Assembly (NCBI GenBank): GCA_007922195.1
Contig: ML681964.1
Coordinates: forward strand, 5,226,445-5,290,444
Reading direction: 5' to 3'
Length of the DNA stretch: 64,000 nt
DNA from: Podocnemis expansa
Taxonomy: Eukaryota; Chordata; Testudines; Podocnemididae
Notes under the pieces: model-generated
Databases searched by the model: none
Told to the model about the DNA's origin: nothing
The model's input: only the letters and a program-made list of their open reading frames with translations
Position numbers and translations under genes: made by a program
Shown here: one piece after another, positions 37,351 to 49,525 of the stretch
How positions within the stretch are numbered: the stretch's first letter is position 1
Layout: each line of letters opens with the position of its first letter

Positions 37351-38817
37351 CTCTACATCTCTTCAAAGGAGAGTTATCTTGAAGCAAAGCTATGAATGCA
37401 GCCTGGACTGTGGTCAAGTGAGCCCTCACACTACTTGAGGGAAGGTGCACTGTTAAATCATAAGATAGCAGGATACAGCCAAAATCTATTTGGGAAGTCT
37501 GTTAGATTACTTGCCTTTCATATGTTCTGCAAAGGAGACCAAAAATAAAAATAAAAAGAGTTCATGAAATGTTTTGTCTTCTGCACACAGAATGCTCAGG
37601 CTTGAGAGACATCTAAAGAGTATAAAGTTTTTTGTGCTTTTTTTCTGGTGTGCAGCTTTGAATGGAAGATAGTTAAGTGGATGATCGGTTTCAAATGAAA
37701 TTCTGAAATTACTTTGGAGATCAATTTTAGCTATAAGCTCAGGGAAACATGGTCCTTATGGAAAACGGCATCAAGAAGATAAGTCATAAAGGCCTTCAGC
37801 TCGCCTCTTCTGGCTGAGGTAAACACACCAAAAAAGGAAACCTTAGGCAAAGGAACATGAGGTTGAGTTAAATATCAATAGGACTAGCTTTAGGTCCCAA
37901 ATTGGGATAGGTTTTAAAGGACCCTTAGGAAAGGTTCTGACAAGACCCAGCAAAAACCATACTTCAAGAGGACGGGCAAAGATCAAAGTCACTGATCAAA
38001 GGGTGAAAGACGTAAATAGCTGCAAAATGCACTGACAAGGCGCTGACGGTCCTGGAGTTTTTAGAAAGAGGAGGTAGTCCAACCCCTCTGTGTGTGTCCA
38101 ACTGTAGTAACCCTTGGGGAGGAAGGGGTTAACACTCTGGTCAGTGAGTCCCAGAACAGCCAATAGGAACAAAGCACAGGTTTTTGAATTGTAACAGCAG
38201 CATTGCCTGTTCCTGTTGGATGCAGCAGAGCTCCTGGAAGGATCAGGAGGAGGCCAGAGGGGCCTGAGGAAGAATCCAGCAACATCCTTAGCAAAGATAA
38301 GTTAAGTTTGTTACTGACCAGGCATGGGTAGAGCAGGCAATGTTTACTTAGATGCAGTCAGGGTATTTTCTTTGTTTTTGGATTTCTCTGTGCTGAGCAC
38401 ATGTACCCCCCCCCACTACCCTGTTTTTATGTTGTCCAGCATTATTTAGATATGCAATGTCCAAATAAATGTTAGGAACTGTTCATAGGTTTTGCATACA
38501 GTGTGCAGCTCCAGGAAGTTTATATCCAACTGGAATTCTTAAGGGGCCCATGCACCCTATGTTGATGAGCTCCCCATCCTAATACAGCTGTGTCTGTCAT
38601 CAGTCTTTTCTGTGTGGAAGAGTGGGGCAGAATGATGGATAATTACCCCTACCTCCATGCTCTCTGTGCATCCATGCTCTCCCACCAGAAGACAGACAAC
38701 AGAATTATGTGGAGTGAGATCAGTTTGTCTAGACTGTGCTTGAACTGGTATATAAACTATCTACAATTAAGCTTTTAGACACTGAAGAAGTCTTGTGAAG
38801 TATGTCACATAGCTCTT
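37351..38817. other. Intron DNA with possible LTR-like stretch
   Basis: At 38098-38480, GGAGGAAGGGGTTAACAC, AGCCAATAGGAAC and AAATAAATG occur in an order that could fit an old LTR (promoter CCAAT, then poly(A)). No matching ends or target duplication were found, so the class is not claimed. Confidence 0.25.
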
Positions 38818-39184
38818 TGAGGCCACATCTGGAGAAGAAAAGACTGAGAGGGGACACAACAGTTTTCAAAGATGTAAAGTCTCACACAATAAGGAGAAAG
38901 GAAATTTGTTTTCCTTAACCTCTGAGGGAGGACAAGAGGCAATGAGCTTAAATTGCAGCAAGGGAGGTTTAGGCTGGGACATTAGGGAAAGCTTTCTAAC
39001 TGACAGGGTAGTTAAACACTGGCATAAATTGCCTGGAGAGGCTGTAGAATCCTTATCTTTGGAGATTTTTAAAAATAGGTTAGACAAACACCTGTCAGGG
39101 ATGGTCTATTGTACTCTGTCCTGCCAGAAGTGCAGGAGACTGGACTAAATAACCTCTAGAAGACCCTTCCAGTTCTGTGTGACA
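38818..39184 (+). mobile_element. CR1 LINE 3' end
   Basis: Sense-oriented CR1 3' region: GACAAGAGGCAATGAGCTTA, GGGAGGTTTAGGCTGGG, AAATTGCCTGGAGAGGCTGT, GAGATTTTTAAAAATAGG and a final CCCTTCCAGTTCTGTG occur in canonical order. The stretch is 5' truncated as usual for CR1. Confidence 0.88.
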
Positions 39185-40835
39185 CGTGAAGATGGGATAG
39201 CTTCAAAGTGTCATCTGGAAGCTTAAATGAAACTAAGCAATGAGTTCTTCTATATAAAAATAATAATTTGAAAAAAAATTTTAAATACAATCTTTTTATT
39301 CTATTTAATTTTAATTAGAATAAGTTTTTCTTTTAAAGAATAAAGCTGTTTGAAACTAAATCTGAATTTAATATGAAATATTCTAAGGCCTAAACACATT
39401 ATAATCTCTTAAAACATTTAAATACAAAACAAATACATTGAATCCATAAGCCTGTATAAAAAAAAAAAACTGAGACAGAGGCTGCTTTTTTATATAAAGA
39501 AAGAGTCAGAGAGGAGGGGGGCTGGCTAACTTTTAAGGTCAAGCTTTACAACATTTCAGATATCTAACTTATTAAACAAAATACCATCTATAAAGTTTAA
39601 ATTTATTATTCTTCAGCATTTTTATTAACTTGTTTAACATCTTTTGTTGAACTGGGTTGCTTATTATATTAATATAATCACTAATGAAGCTCACTAAAGG
39701 CACTGTTGAATAAATTCAAAGGAAATGGAAGCATAACATATTGAGGGATTATCTTATCAGGCTTGTTAGGCAAAGAAGCCTGGAATGAATGCAAGTGCTG
39801 AGTGCTTGAAGAGGAGAGTGTATTCACCTTAATTATTTCAGACTACATGCTGACAGCATGATATTAATATAAATAAAAGTTGGTTCTGTAGATGCTTCTA
39901 TTTTCACCAGTAAATCCCACGAATATGGGGGAAACAATTAAAATTAAGGAACTTTTTGTATTAGGCATTAGAAGTCGTCTTTTGTTCTTCCAGGCACAAT
40001 AGACTACAGAGTAGAATAGTTTAAAGCAGTCTTTCATCTCTGGGACAGGAGGTAGGACTAAATCTCTAAGAGCTTCCATATTACTAGATCTGACTGCATG
40101 TGCAGGAAAACTTTCCACCTGCTACCAGCTACCCACCTCTCCCAAAAGTTCTTTAAAAATACCAGATGACACAAAGCTACAGTTTACAGAATCCATAGTT
40201 GGAACCATAATCACAGCATGGTAAACTACCTAGTCTGCAGAACTGTTCATATCCTTTCTCCAGCATTTACAACAACTTGGAAAAATGAATACCGGTAATT
40301 CATTTCTAATTTCTACATGTCCTTTCCCCGCTCTACAATCCCAACTAAACAGTGGTAAAAAGGTTCGATGTTCTAGTTGATTCACCCTGAAAAAGAGAAT
40401 ACTCAAGGAACAAATTTTGCACATTATCCAAAAACAAAGATATATAAAAATTACTCATCCAGTATACTTGGGTTACATATGCTGCATTTCATTACAGCCT
40501 CCGCTCTGCTTCATCACTGTTCATCATAAACAATGCCTTCTCAATAGGATCACAATGCATGAATACTGAGAAGGAATCCAAATCTGGCTAAGAGCTGGAT
40601 TATTTTTAATGTTTTTTTCAACCTGTTCAAACTTACAAATATATAACTCACTGCGGAAAAAAACCTAAAAGCCTGCAAAGAGAAAAGATATTCAAAGAAA
40701 TAATCTAGATAGTTGATGAGCCTCACTGTGAGAAGTAATGAGTATTTCTCAACTTTGGTTGAACTTAACAGGCACCGAGTGGTAAATGCCTCAAAGGATA
40801 GCACCTTAAATTCTTAAGACAGATCTTTGAGCAAG
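39185..40835. other. Intron DNA without recognised elements
   Basis: Strongly AT-rich, no coding or repeat identity. Confidence 0.5.
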
Positions 40836-41376
40836 AAAAAGTAGACCAACATCTGTTGGAAAGAGAAATAAGTGCTTAAGCTTACACGGAGCTCTTCAGG
40901 TCAGGGATCCATACACAGAGTATCACAACTAACTACAAAAACAGATTTTTTATTCTAAGTAGTTAAGACATATTTCAAAAGACCATTCAAGGTGAAGAGG
41001 CCTATTAATACCCCTCCAGCTGTGTGTGGGACAGCAAGAGGGGAAGACAACTGTGTGGGGATTGAGTGGGTTACAGATTGTTGTAAAAACCACAAATCTA
41101 GTGTCTCTTCAGTCCACAATCTGCATGATTTTAGGGTCTAGAAAAAGTTATCAATTCAAGCTTCGAGATCCATCTTTTTGAAGTGTTTTAACTACTTACA
41201 CTAAACAATCTATTCCATCTTGCATGTAATTGTGACACAATACGTTTTCCATGCATGAAGAAGAGCTCTGTGTGAGCTTGAGAGCTTGCTCCTCTCACCA
41301 AAAGAAGTCAGTCCAATATTACCTCACCCAGCTTATCTCTCCAATAATCTGGGACCAACACAGCTACATCAACACA
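40836..41376. mobile_element. Element with long inverted ends (family CAACTTCTGTTGGTG), copy 2
   Basis: GACCAACATCTGTTGG at the left and CAGTCCAATATTACCTCACC at the right correspond to copy 1. GCTTACACGGAGCTCTTCAG on the left is mirrored by GAAGAGCTCTGTGTGAGC on the right. Inner GACCATTCAAGGTGAAG and GTGGGTTACAGATTGTTG match copy 1. The tail GACCAACACAGCTAC resembles the tail of the palindromic family. Confidence 0.62.
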
Positions 41377-42795
41377 CAATACAGGGCTTCTAAATTCCTG
41401 TGCAGCAAGCTACAATGCACCAGTATGCCAAACAGCAAAGGTTCATGTGGACATTGCTATTATGCAATGACAGTCTCAGAACATGGCTATTTAAAAGCAT
41501 ACTAAGCTCAATGGCACTCTGGGACTTTCAGCATCCACAGTGTAGCAATGTCCATCTGGGACGTTATTGTATGGGAAGACGATGTGTTACAAATTCATAC
41601 CCTGGCTTACCAGTAGCTTGCTAGGTAGATAAGCCCACACTCTCTGTACTGTATAAGATTGAACATTGTTTTATATCATATTATGCTATGTATGATATGA
41701 AAAGTGCCACACAGACATACAGTCTGAACTAGATACAACTTCTAAATGACCAATTGTTACAAACCCTAATACACACTACTTCAGTGCCACTCTATCTCCT
41801 GGAGTATGTTAAGTCTCTATATCCCAGCAGGCTGCAACACTGGTTCCTTCCTGGACCTTCCTGGCACACTTCCCAGGCACTGACTCTTTCTTAGGTACCC
41901 CTCTCCAAAATGGGGGTCTTAAACACAGGAGTCGCCAACCTCCAGGACCAGCATAACCCCCTAAATTCCCCAGTTGCATAAAAGCACCCTTCCCCAAGAA
42001 CTCTGCCTCAAAGATGTAAAGCTTCTGGTTACAATTTACGCTGCAACGTAAGGCCAGAGTTAATGAGACTCAAGTCAGTTGATCAGTGTTAGAGAACCAG
42101 GGACTTGAGGATCTACACTGACTCAACTCTACTGAGTATTAAAAATTGTTAGAATCAGGCTAGAAACTGGGGCTCTGGGTTCCACAGTGCAGCACACAGA
42201 CCCACATCAAACCAAATATAAATCAGACTTCCTAGCCATACTGCCCCAAGCAGAGTGCACTGTAGGAAAACTCTACTGGTCACCCACCGCATTATAGGAA
42301 TTTCAAACAGTCTGCCAGTACAGCCTGCCAAGTCACATAGAGGAAGCCCCTTTTCAAGAAGTGCTCTTGCTTGTGCTTTCATCCCAGTGTCAGAAAATTG
42401 GCAGAGCTTCCAGAAGGTGCTTCTGGACATTTCAGTGGTGCTTTCTGAACCACCAAAGGGTCTTCAAGAGTAGCAGATGGAACAGCAGGTGAAGGAGGAG
42501 GAGTATCTAGGCAAGGCAGACTAGCACTGACCAAAGGCAGAGCCGGATTCTGGTGTCCATAGACTGCAGGCACTTTCACTCCGAAATGTACAAAAAGGGG
42601 TAAACGCCAACTGAATTACGTCAATTGACATAACACACTTTAAACTATTCTAATGCTAAGCCACATGATTTTCCTTATTTTTCCTGCTTTTTTAATATTT
42701 TTCCCTCCTTCATAGGCCCTAAAAATTCCGTAGGCTCAAGGCACCGTGCCTACAGTACCTAAAGAAAATCTGGAACTGACTGAAGCTGCGCTCTA
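41377..42795. other. Intron DNA, unclassified
   Basis: More GC-balanced at 41790-42560. Minus-strand frames at 42430-42155 and 42579-42379 show no firm domain. The stretch may belong to the flank of the Harbinger element that follows. Confidence 0.3.
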
Positions 42796-42813
42796 TGGGT
42801 AAGTATACTGCTG

Positions 42814-43796
42814 ATGTCCCCTATAGACCAGCACTTCCGGGACAGGACCACAAGCACAGACTGGTGTGAGCAGATCATCAGGCAGACCTGGGATGACCAG
42901 CAGCGAGTTCAGGATGTTCACATGAAAAAAATTAAAACATTTCTGGAGCTTGGCAAGCAGCTTGTCTCAACCCTCCAGGAAGAAGCCACATGCATGAGGC
43001 CACCCTTACCAGCCCAAAGGAAGATTGCTATAGTTGTGTGCCAGCTGGTTACCCTGGACTGCTACAGCTCAAATGCCAACCAGTCTGGTGCTGGAAAGAT
43101 GACTGTGGGTACTTTGCCTCAGAAACCTCTGCCTCCAATCAGGTGTTTGGTTTACTCCAAGGTGGCAGATATAAAAGACATCCCTAAGGTAACTGCTGGC
43201 TTTGAGAGAATGGGGTTCCCAAACAGTGCTGGGGCCATTGATGGGACTCAGTGCCCCCAGTCTGTCTGCACAAGGAGCATGAGTACAGAATCCTCAAAGG
43301 ATGCTACTTCATTGTTATACAGGACCTTTTGGAGCATGGAGGTCAATTTATGAACATCCATGTGCACTGCTCCAGGAAAGTTCACAAAACCAGGGGTGTT
43401 TTTTTGTTTTTGGTTTTTTTTAAACACACTGATCAGGGGTCTATATCCATAGGGAGGCCGGGACAATATTCCAACCAAATAACACTGTCATAAACAGCAT
43501 TTCTACTCCCACCAATATTCTCTGGCATCCAGCATACATCTTTTTGCCTTGGCTTATGAAATTGTACACTTATTTCAGAGTTCCTCGCAAAAGACAGTTT
43601 AATTACACCCTCAACAGGTGTAGCATGGTTACTGAATGTACTTTTAGCAGACTGAAATCCTATTGGAGATCTTTGCAGACCTGTCTGGACACCAGTATCA
43701 TCAATGCTATCCTCATCATTGCAGCTTGCAGTACTGTGCTCTTCCCCATCTTTGTGAACCTGGAGGGGAGCCATTTCCCCCAAACGGACCAATGAC
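42814..43796 (+). pseudogene. Harbinger (PIF) transposase relic
   Basis: A degenerate DDE transposase of the PIF/Harbinger superfamily. The first frame (42814-43353) carries a family N-terminal region: DWCEQIIRQTWDDQQRVQDV, then KIAIVVCQLVTLDCYSSNAN with the ANQ-G-GKxTVG pattern. The nuclease start GFPNSAGAIDGTQ puts the first catalytic Asp at about 43240. A frame change near 43255-43320 leads to FVIQDLLEHGGQF and RKVHKTRGV, where the second catalytic Asp of the usual VHDARV is replaced by Lys. After an insertion-like stretch, 43500-43795 restores the C-terminal part with ECTFSRLKSYWRSL holding the third acidic residue (about 43634). It is broken and catalytically incomplete. Confidence 0.85.
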
Positions 43797-44509
43797 AATG
43801 AGGGGCCGCTGAAGCAGCAAGGAAGTCCAGCTACCACAGCTGGAGCTGGACACACCCAGTTAACATAAGGCAGGGACACTTTCTGCTGCCACACTGGGGG
43901 CTGCATGGTCCAATGAAAGAGAATAGTCCCTCTATAAATGTGCCTGTGGGAAGGATGGTGCTAATTGAATTGGGGTATTCAGTTTGGGGGGAGGTGGAGG
44001 TATGATTCCCATGCAATGTACTTACGAATGACATGACAATTTATTTAAATAAGGGTAGTGACTCATAAAACAGATACATATGAGAAATTGACTGAAGAGT
44101 GGATTGCTGTAGCTAACTGCACAGAGAAATATCAGTAGTGTCTACTTAGTAATTTCTAATTGTTCATGGTCACACGTCTAGCTTTATTATTTCAAATACT
44201 GATTGGATAATAAGATGCAGCCATAGCAATACACTTCCCTGATGTCACTGAAAGCTTATAAACTCATATTAAAGTACAGCTTGTTTGCAACTATTACCAA
44301 GCAGGCTACTTGCCATCACAACAATAAATCACCAATTACAACGGAATCTTTCCAAAACAAAACAAGGAAAAAGTACATGAACAACTACAAACACAACAGA
44401 AACCCTCTACCGCTGCATATCCCCCTCCCCCTCTTTGTTCCTTTCTTTTCTCATTTTCTGTGCCCTTGGCACCAAGGGAGAGGGTGGAGCAATGAACAGT
44501 GAAAAGGAT
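43797..44509. other. Sequence between the two Harbinger-related relics
   Basis: No coding signal. It may be the interior of the Harbinger element; its terminal repeats were not found. Confidence 0.3.
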
Positions 44510-45062
44510 CAAGATAGAGGACAACACGAACTCAGTTGCCCTGCCCAGCCACTCACTGGGCACAATTGCACAGGCCACCCAGCCATGGAGTTTTTGAAGC
44601 TGTTTTTAGACTCAAGGTATGTCACAGAGGAACTAGACTGTGGTGTGGAAAAAGCAGCAGGAGCCAGTGCTCTTGAAGCCATGACTGAGACAGGCCATCC
44701 AAACAGTTCTCTTTGTTGAGCTCCATCCTCCTCCTGGAGCTGTTGTTTCTGTTCCAGGTACTGAATATTAAATGCCTGGTGCTCCTGTGCTGAGACCTGT
44801 CCTCAACCTGTGCAGCCAGCCTTAGCCTTTCCTCTTGCCACTTTAAACATCTTTTCTCTAGTTGTAAGTCCCTTTGTTTCTGGTGCTGGACCTGTCTGTT
44901 TCCTCTCCAGAACTTCAACTGTACATTCTTCATGGAAACGCCTCCTCTTGGAACAGTCAATGAAGATACACTGAGCCAGCCTTGTACTGCATCATGAATG
45001 AACTGCGCAAGGGCAGGCCTCTTGACTTCTGCTAGCTGCTGTAATAGGACAGGCCACAAAGG
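44510..45062 (-). pseudogene. Degenerate coiled-coil frame, possible Harbinger accessory protein
   Basis: On the minus strand, LLQQLAEVKRPALAQFIHD leads into a charged, glutamine-rich helix (QHQKQRDLQLEKRCLKWQEE). A frameshift near 44800 then continues as a second Gln/Glu-rich helix (NIQYLEQKQQLQEEDG) down to about 44510. Harbinger elements often carry a second gene for a Myb/SANT-type partner with a coiled-coil C-terminus. The position next to, and convergent with, the transposase relic suggests this, but no Myb domain is visible. It could also be an unrelated pseudogene. Confidence 0.35.
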
Positions 45063-45614
45063 GCAATAGTTCTAAATTGTTTCATGGGGAGCACATGAAA
45101 AAATTACTGTAGCATTTCAAGGACATAAAATGTTACTTTTCAAAACTGAACTTCAGTATATTGTGAAAGGGATGCTTCAGTCCACAGAAACTCCCTGGAC
45201 ACCTCCTGGTTAATCACAGAGAGGTGCAGAGACAATGCAAGTTAAAATTTCAAAGCTTTTTTTGTTTTATAAAAATTGCAAAGCTACTTGCATTTGGCAC
45301 AAGGTTAGTGGTCTCACTAAAAATCCCTCTTCTCTCATTTCAGGCCTTTTACATTTTGGAGGACATAACTATTCTTGTGGTGCCCTACTGACAAAAGAGG
45401 ATGTTATTCCAAACTGCTGGTGGAAAACCTGCATTGTATGCAGCTCACGTAGTCAAATGTATAAACAACTAAACAGCACGTGCGTAATGAGGGCTGGTCA
45501 GCTACAAACATGGTCCTGGAAAATAACTATCTAGAATTCCCGCTTGAAGAGAAGTTTAAAACTATCAGCACTTGGGACTGAGTCAGAAATCAAGAGGGAG
45601 TCAACAGGACACTC
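45063..45614. other. Intron DNA, unclassified
   Basis: A 99-codon plus-strand frame at 45235-45534 has no recognised domain. Confidence 0.4.
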
Positions 45615-45821
45615 CAGTGTTCCCCAGCCAGTGTTCCACAGCATACAGGTGTGCTGTCAGTCCTGAGCACATGCACCACAGAATTTTTTAAAAAACTTCT
45701 CAGAGTTCTGGATTAGCTCATGAATATTCATGAGTTTCTCTGGAAACTATATGGCAGTGGGCCTCAAAATAATTAAAAGTATGAAGGTGTGCCACGGCAG
45801 AAAAAAAGTCAAGAACCACTG
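45615..45821. mobile_element. hAT MITE, short form of the family at 49526
   Basis: Ends CAGTGTTCCCCAGCC and GTCAAGAACCACTG are inverted. The 8-mers GGACACTC (45607-45614) and GGATACTC (45822-45829) agree at seven of eight sites. CATGAATATTCATGAG and AAGGTGTGCCACGGCAGA are shared with the larger copy at 49526-50636. Confidence 0.85.
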
Positions 45822-48490
45822 GGATACTCTGTTAGTTTCTAAATAGCTCATCTTGTTACGGCTGCTCTCAAAGATGCAGAACTCCACAGCTTCTCTCCTC
45901 TTCACCTCAAACATTTCTGGACAAAAATTTAATCCCCAGACATAGCTGAGACAAACATTTTTTTGTCACCTGTGGACCACACAGATTGCCTCTAACTGAA
46001 ATGGACTAGATTGGAAACAGAGCCCATTTCCCCAAACCCACATACAGAGTTCACAGCTTCCGTGTGGCTCCGTAGACAGTTGAATATTCACACAGTGTTT
46101 AACTTAAGACAAAGCAATCTATAGTTACTATTTTTAAGCAACAAGAATGGTCCTTGCAAAAATGTGTGCCTTTTAGTGGGTGCGGGGGGGGGGGGGGGCA
46201 ATACAACTCTTGGAAGGTGTATGGGTGCCACTGAGACTCTGGGATACTATCCATTATTAGCAGCTACGTGCTCCTAACCAGGGCTTCTCATAGTTTATGC
46301 ATTAGTTCATAGGGTGGAAATCCCTTACATTACTAATAAAACACTAATTCAGAGCCAGAAACTTACTGGGCTCAGGGCTGGCTTCCATCCCTTCCATGTC
46401 TAATGCAGGCTAGGCAGTGCGCTGTTTCCCAGGGAGGTGCATTGGTCAGCTTCTCCAAGTACATACCCAGAGCATGCTACTACTGCTGCTCCCATTCCAA
46501 AGCTTGCTCTGGAACCAGTTTCAGCAACAGAGTGACTTTATGGTCCTTACTCGGTCCTCAAGGCTGGCTCCCATCAATCTCTTGGATTCAAGACCCAGGA
46601 GGGCGTGATGATGACTGCTTGCCACAGATTTGATTCTGGCCTCAATTTCTCCATTTCTAAGTATATTTAACTCAATCAAATCAGTAAAACATTAAACTTT
46701 ATCATAAAAGTGGTGAGCTAGTCTATAAGATAACCACCAGGAACACCTTCCCTGGATGACAAATTATCATCCATAATTTGTACCATATTCATTGGTGTGG
46801 TTTTCTCCTGCCATACCACTTCTTGCACCCTCTCAAAACAAGTTCAATCAGTGTCGGTAGTTATACAGCAAGAGCAGAGCCATGCTGCTGCACAGAGGTG
46901 ATCTTGCTCCTCTGCATACTTTACATACAATTGTCCAGGAACACAAACTGCATACAGGATAGGTCAAGATGATGCACCTCTATGAAGGAACATAGTGCTA
47001 ATGTTCCTCTGCAGCTGCCAGCCTTAACCTTAAAGAAGCATAGAGGGAAAAATGAGATTCAGAAAGAAGCAGAAATGAAAGAGGAAGAGACAAAGAAAGA
47101 CACAAACAAAGGAAGCAACCAAGGTGGAATTCACAGAAAGGAGGCAGAGAAACAGAAATAAAGGTGGTCCAAACAACATTTTCCTTTGTATCTGACAATT
47201 TTCACGATGAGAATTGTGTGCTTTCCTACGTGTCCTTTAGAGTTCAAAAGTACCTCCATGCCATAAATCAGTTTGTTCACCCTGTATTAGGATAGGTTAA
47301 AAGAGGATTTAACATGTGTGCCATACATTTAGGAACATCTTAAAGGGGCTACCGGTGCCGAAATGCCACCGTCACTTTTGGACGGCAAGGCAGGATGAAA
47401 AGGCCCCAGCACCACCACAGACGTTTATGGCAGCAGTCCAGGATAAAGATGCCCCTTCCCTCCCCCCACAAAAATAGCCACATGCCACTGAAGGCACCAG
47501 TAGGTTTCTTTTTGTTTTCCTGAATGCCAGGGGGAGTCCACCCCCTGTAGTACCACAGCAAAACTAGGCACTAGGGTACAATTCCTAGATGCCATGTCAA
47601 CTGGTCGCCAGGTTTTGTTGAGTTCTGGGTTAAAATACCTCCATTTGGGTCTTTTGAAGTCATCTCTTCCACTGTGACTTGAGTACAATCTACCTCCTTA
47701 TTTAGAAAAACCACAGGACCCTTGAGGGAAATAAAGCAGCATATCCACACTTCAACTTGGCAGATTAAAGCACTATCATACATATATTACGAACTCATAT
47801 TTTTCCATTATTGCCTTAACATCCAGAAATATTCTGTTCACTAAAAAAGACCAGGACCATAACTAAGAAAAACACTGAGTTCTGAGGAGGAAAAAAAAAA
47901 GATTTATCTGTCAATTTTTGAGAATTCAGCCGTCCATAATAATGCAACATACAAAAGCACTTTGCAGAGAAAGTTCAAATGCTGCATCATTAAAGATGGG
48001 AGGCAAAGGTCAACTTTTTTCTTACCATGCTTTCTGGGACTTCTCCACAGCCTTCTGCAATTTTTCATCAAAACTTTCAAAGTTTATATTCACTTTAACC
48101 ATGGTCATTTGAAAAAACTAAAGCACAATGACAAAATTTAGGTTGAAAACTCCAACAACAAAATTAAGTTGTTACACAGGTAATTTATATTACTACATGC
48201 TGTTAGTGGGTTGAGCTACACCTTAATCATCAGGTCTAGCACAAGCTGGCCCAGTCCCCCTCCCTGGAAGGGCATCAGTCAGTTGCGAGGGGAGGGAACC
48301 AAGCTGCTGGATCCCCATCTATGTTCCTAAAGCCAGTGAGCTATGGGAAGAGCTGTTGCTCACTAAGGACTGTGCCTGAGATACCCAAAATGCAGATCTT
48401 TTGTCTACTCCCCTTTGGGATGCAGGGTTCCTTAATCGAGCTATTTTAATGCAGAACATAACTGCAACCCAACAGTGACATGCTTCAGCA
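45822..48490. other. Intron DNA, few features
   Basis: A 15-base G run lies at 46184-46198 and a poly-A-rich tract at 47889-47900. A GC-balanced patch at 47345-47560 is unclassified. No domain-bearing frame. Confidence 0.45.
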
Positions 48491-49270
48491 AAGCAAACAA
48501 AGAATCCTGTGTTACTTAAAGACTAACATTATTTTGTGAAGGAATTCTGGGGCTGAGGCCTGACAGAGTGCTGAGGCCTAATAGTGTTGAGACACAGACA
48601 GACAGCTCAGCAGGCCTTGGGGGTGGGGGAAGAGCTGCATTTCTCTGTTCCGCTAGCACACCTGGAAGAGGGCCAGTAGAAGCAACTAGCTGATAAGGAA
48701 GCTGTAGAGAGCCGTGCTTCAAGGACAGTGTACTGAAATTTGGAGACAGAGAAGGTGTTTGGATTTGCCTGCAGATTTCTGAAAGTCAGTCCATTTGGGG
48801 TCAGCTCAAGGACTAGGCTAAAGATCTATGGCACAGGTGAATTATGATTGGAGGCTATGTGGGACAAGGCGGGTCAAAGAGAATAGGTTGTAATTGGAGA
48901 AAATTTGGTGCAAAAAGGCTGGATCCTGAACTTAATAGGCTATACAGTAATAATTTATGCTTTGTAATATGATGTAATATGTCAGTATATAAGAATAATT
49001 TACACTATTATCGGGGCTCTTGGGTACTTACCCTTGGGCCCGCAGCTGTGTAGAATAAAGCTCCACTCCTCTCTAAGTTTGTGGCCCCCGCTTACTGAGA
49101 ATTCCTCTACAATTTATTGCATGAGTTTTCACGGGAGAAAAATCGCACTTCATCAGATGCTTTGAAATGGGATTTTCTCCCACAAAAGCTCATGCAATAA
49201 ATAAATTTGTTAGTCTTTAAGTGCTACAGGACTCTCTGTTTTGTTGAGCTAGCCTAACACAGCTCCCCTT
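48491..49270 (+). mobile_element. Palindromic repeat split by a solo LTR
   Basis: The left arm (48491-48534, GACTAACATTATTT) is interrupted and resumes at 49112 (ATTTATTGCATGAG). The right arm (CAAAAGCTCATGCAATAAAT) and the tail GCCTAACACAGCTCCCCTTT follow. The two halves join cleanly once the inserted LTR is removed. Confidence 0.72.
48535..49111 (+). mobile_element. Solo LTR of an endogenous retrovirus
   Basis: A 577-bp insertion begins TGTGAAGGAATTC and ends GAATTCCTCTACA, so it has TG...CA termini and short inverted ends with two mismatches in 13. The 4-bp repeat ATTT flanks it on both sides (48531-48534 and 49112-49115). A TATATAAG box at 48986 and an AATAAA signal at 49054 lie in the expected promoter-to-poly(A) order. 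No internal viral genes are present, so it is a solo LTR left by recombination. A 4-bp duplication would fit a gamma-like (class I) retrovirus, but the class is not proven. Confidence 0.8.
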
Positions 49271-49387
49271 TTAATCTTTCAGCACTACATTCCAGTCTTT
49301 CAGTGGTGGAAGCAGGGGGCTCCACAACGCAGCACCTGAGGGTCTGTGACCTAGTACTGGGTCCTGACCCGGCGTTTGAACCAGTGC
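49271..49387 (+). mobile_element. Partial hAT-like element of the GACCCAGTACTGGGTC family
   Basis: ACTACATTCCAGTCTTTCAG, GAAGCAGGGGGCTCC, GAGGGTCTGTGACCTAGTA and the end GTTTGAACCAGTGC match the right part of other copies. The left end is missing where it meets the palindromic repeat. Confidence 0.65.
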
Positions 49388-49525
49388 TTTCGGCTATGTG
49401 CCCAGGCTGAGGTATACCAGGCCATTCCCCCCTCCTTCAGCCAGGCTTCTATGTAAATAGCTCATTGTTCATGTAAATGGACAGGTACTGTAATTAAGAC
49501 ATAATCATAGCTGATGACCCTAGAT

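Noticed and set aside
38098..38480. Possible second LTR
   Set aside because: CCAAT-like and AATAAA-like signals occur, but no TG...CA ends or target duplication could be placed.
42155..42430. 91-codon minus-strand frame with a start resembling a transposase N-terminus
   Set aside because: Only the first few residues look suggestive; the remainder has no family motif, and the true Harbinger relic lies on the other strand nearby.
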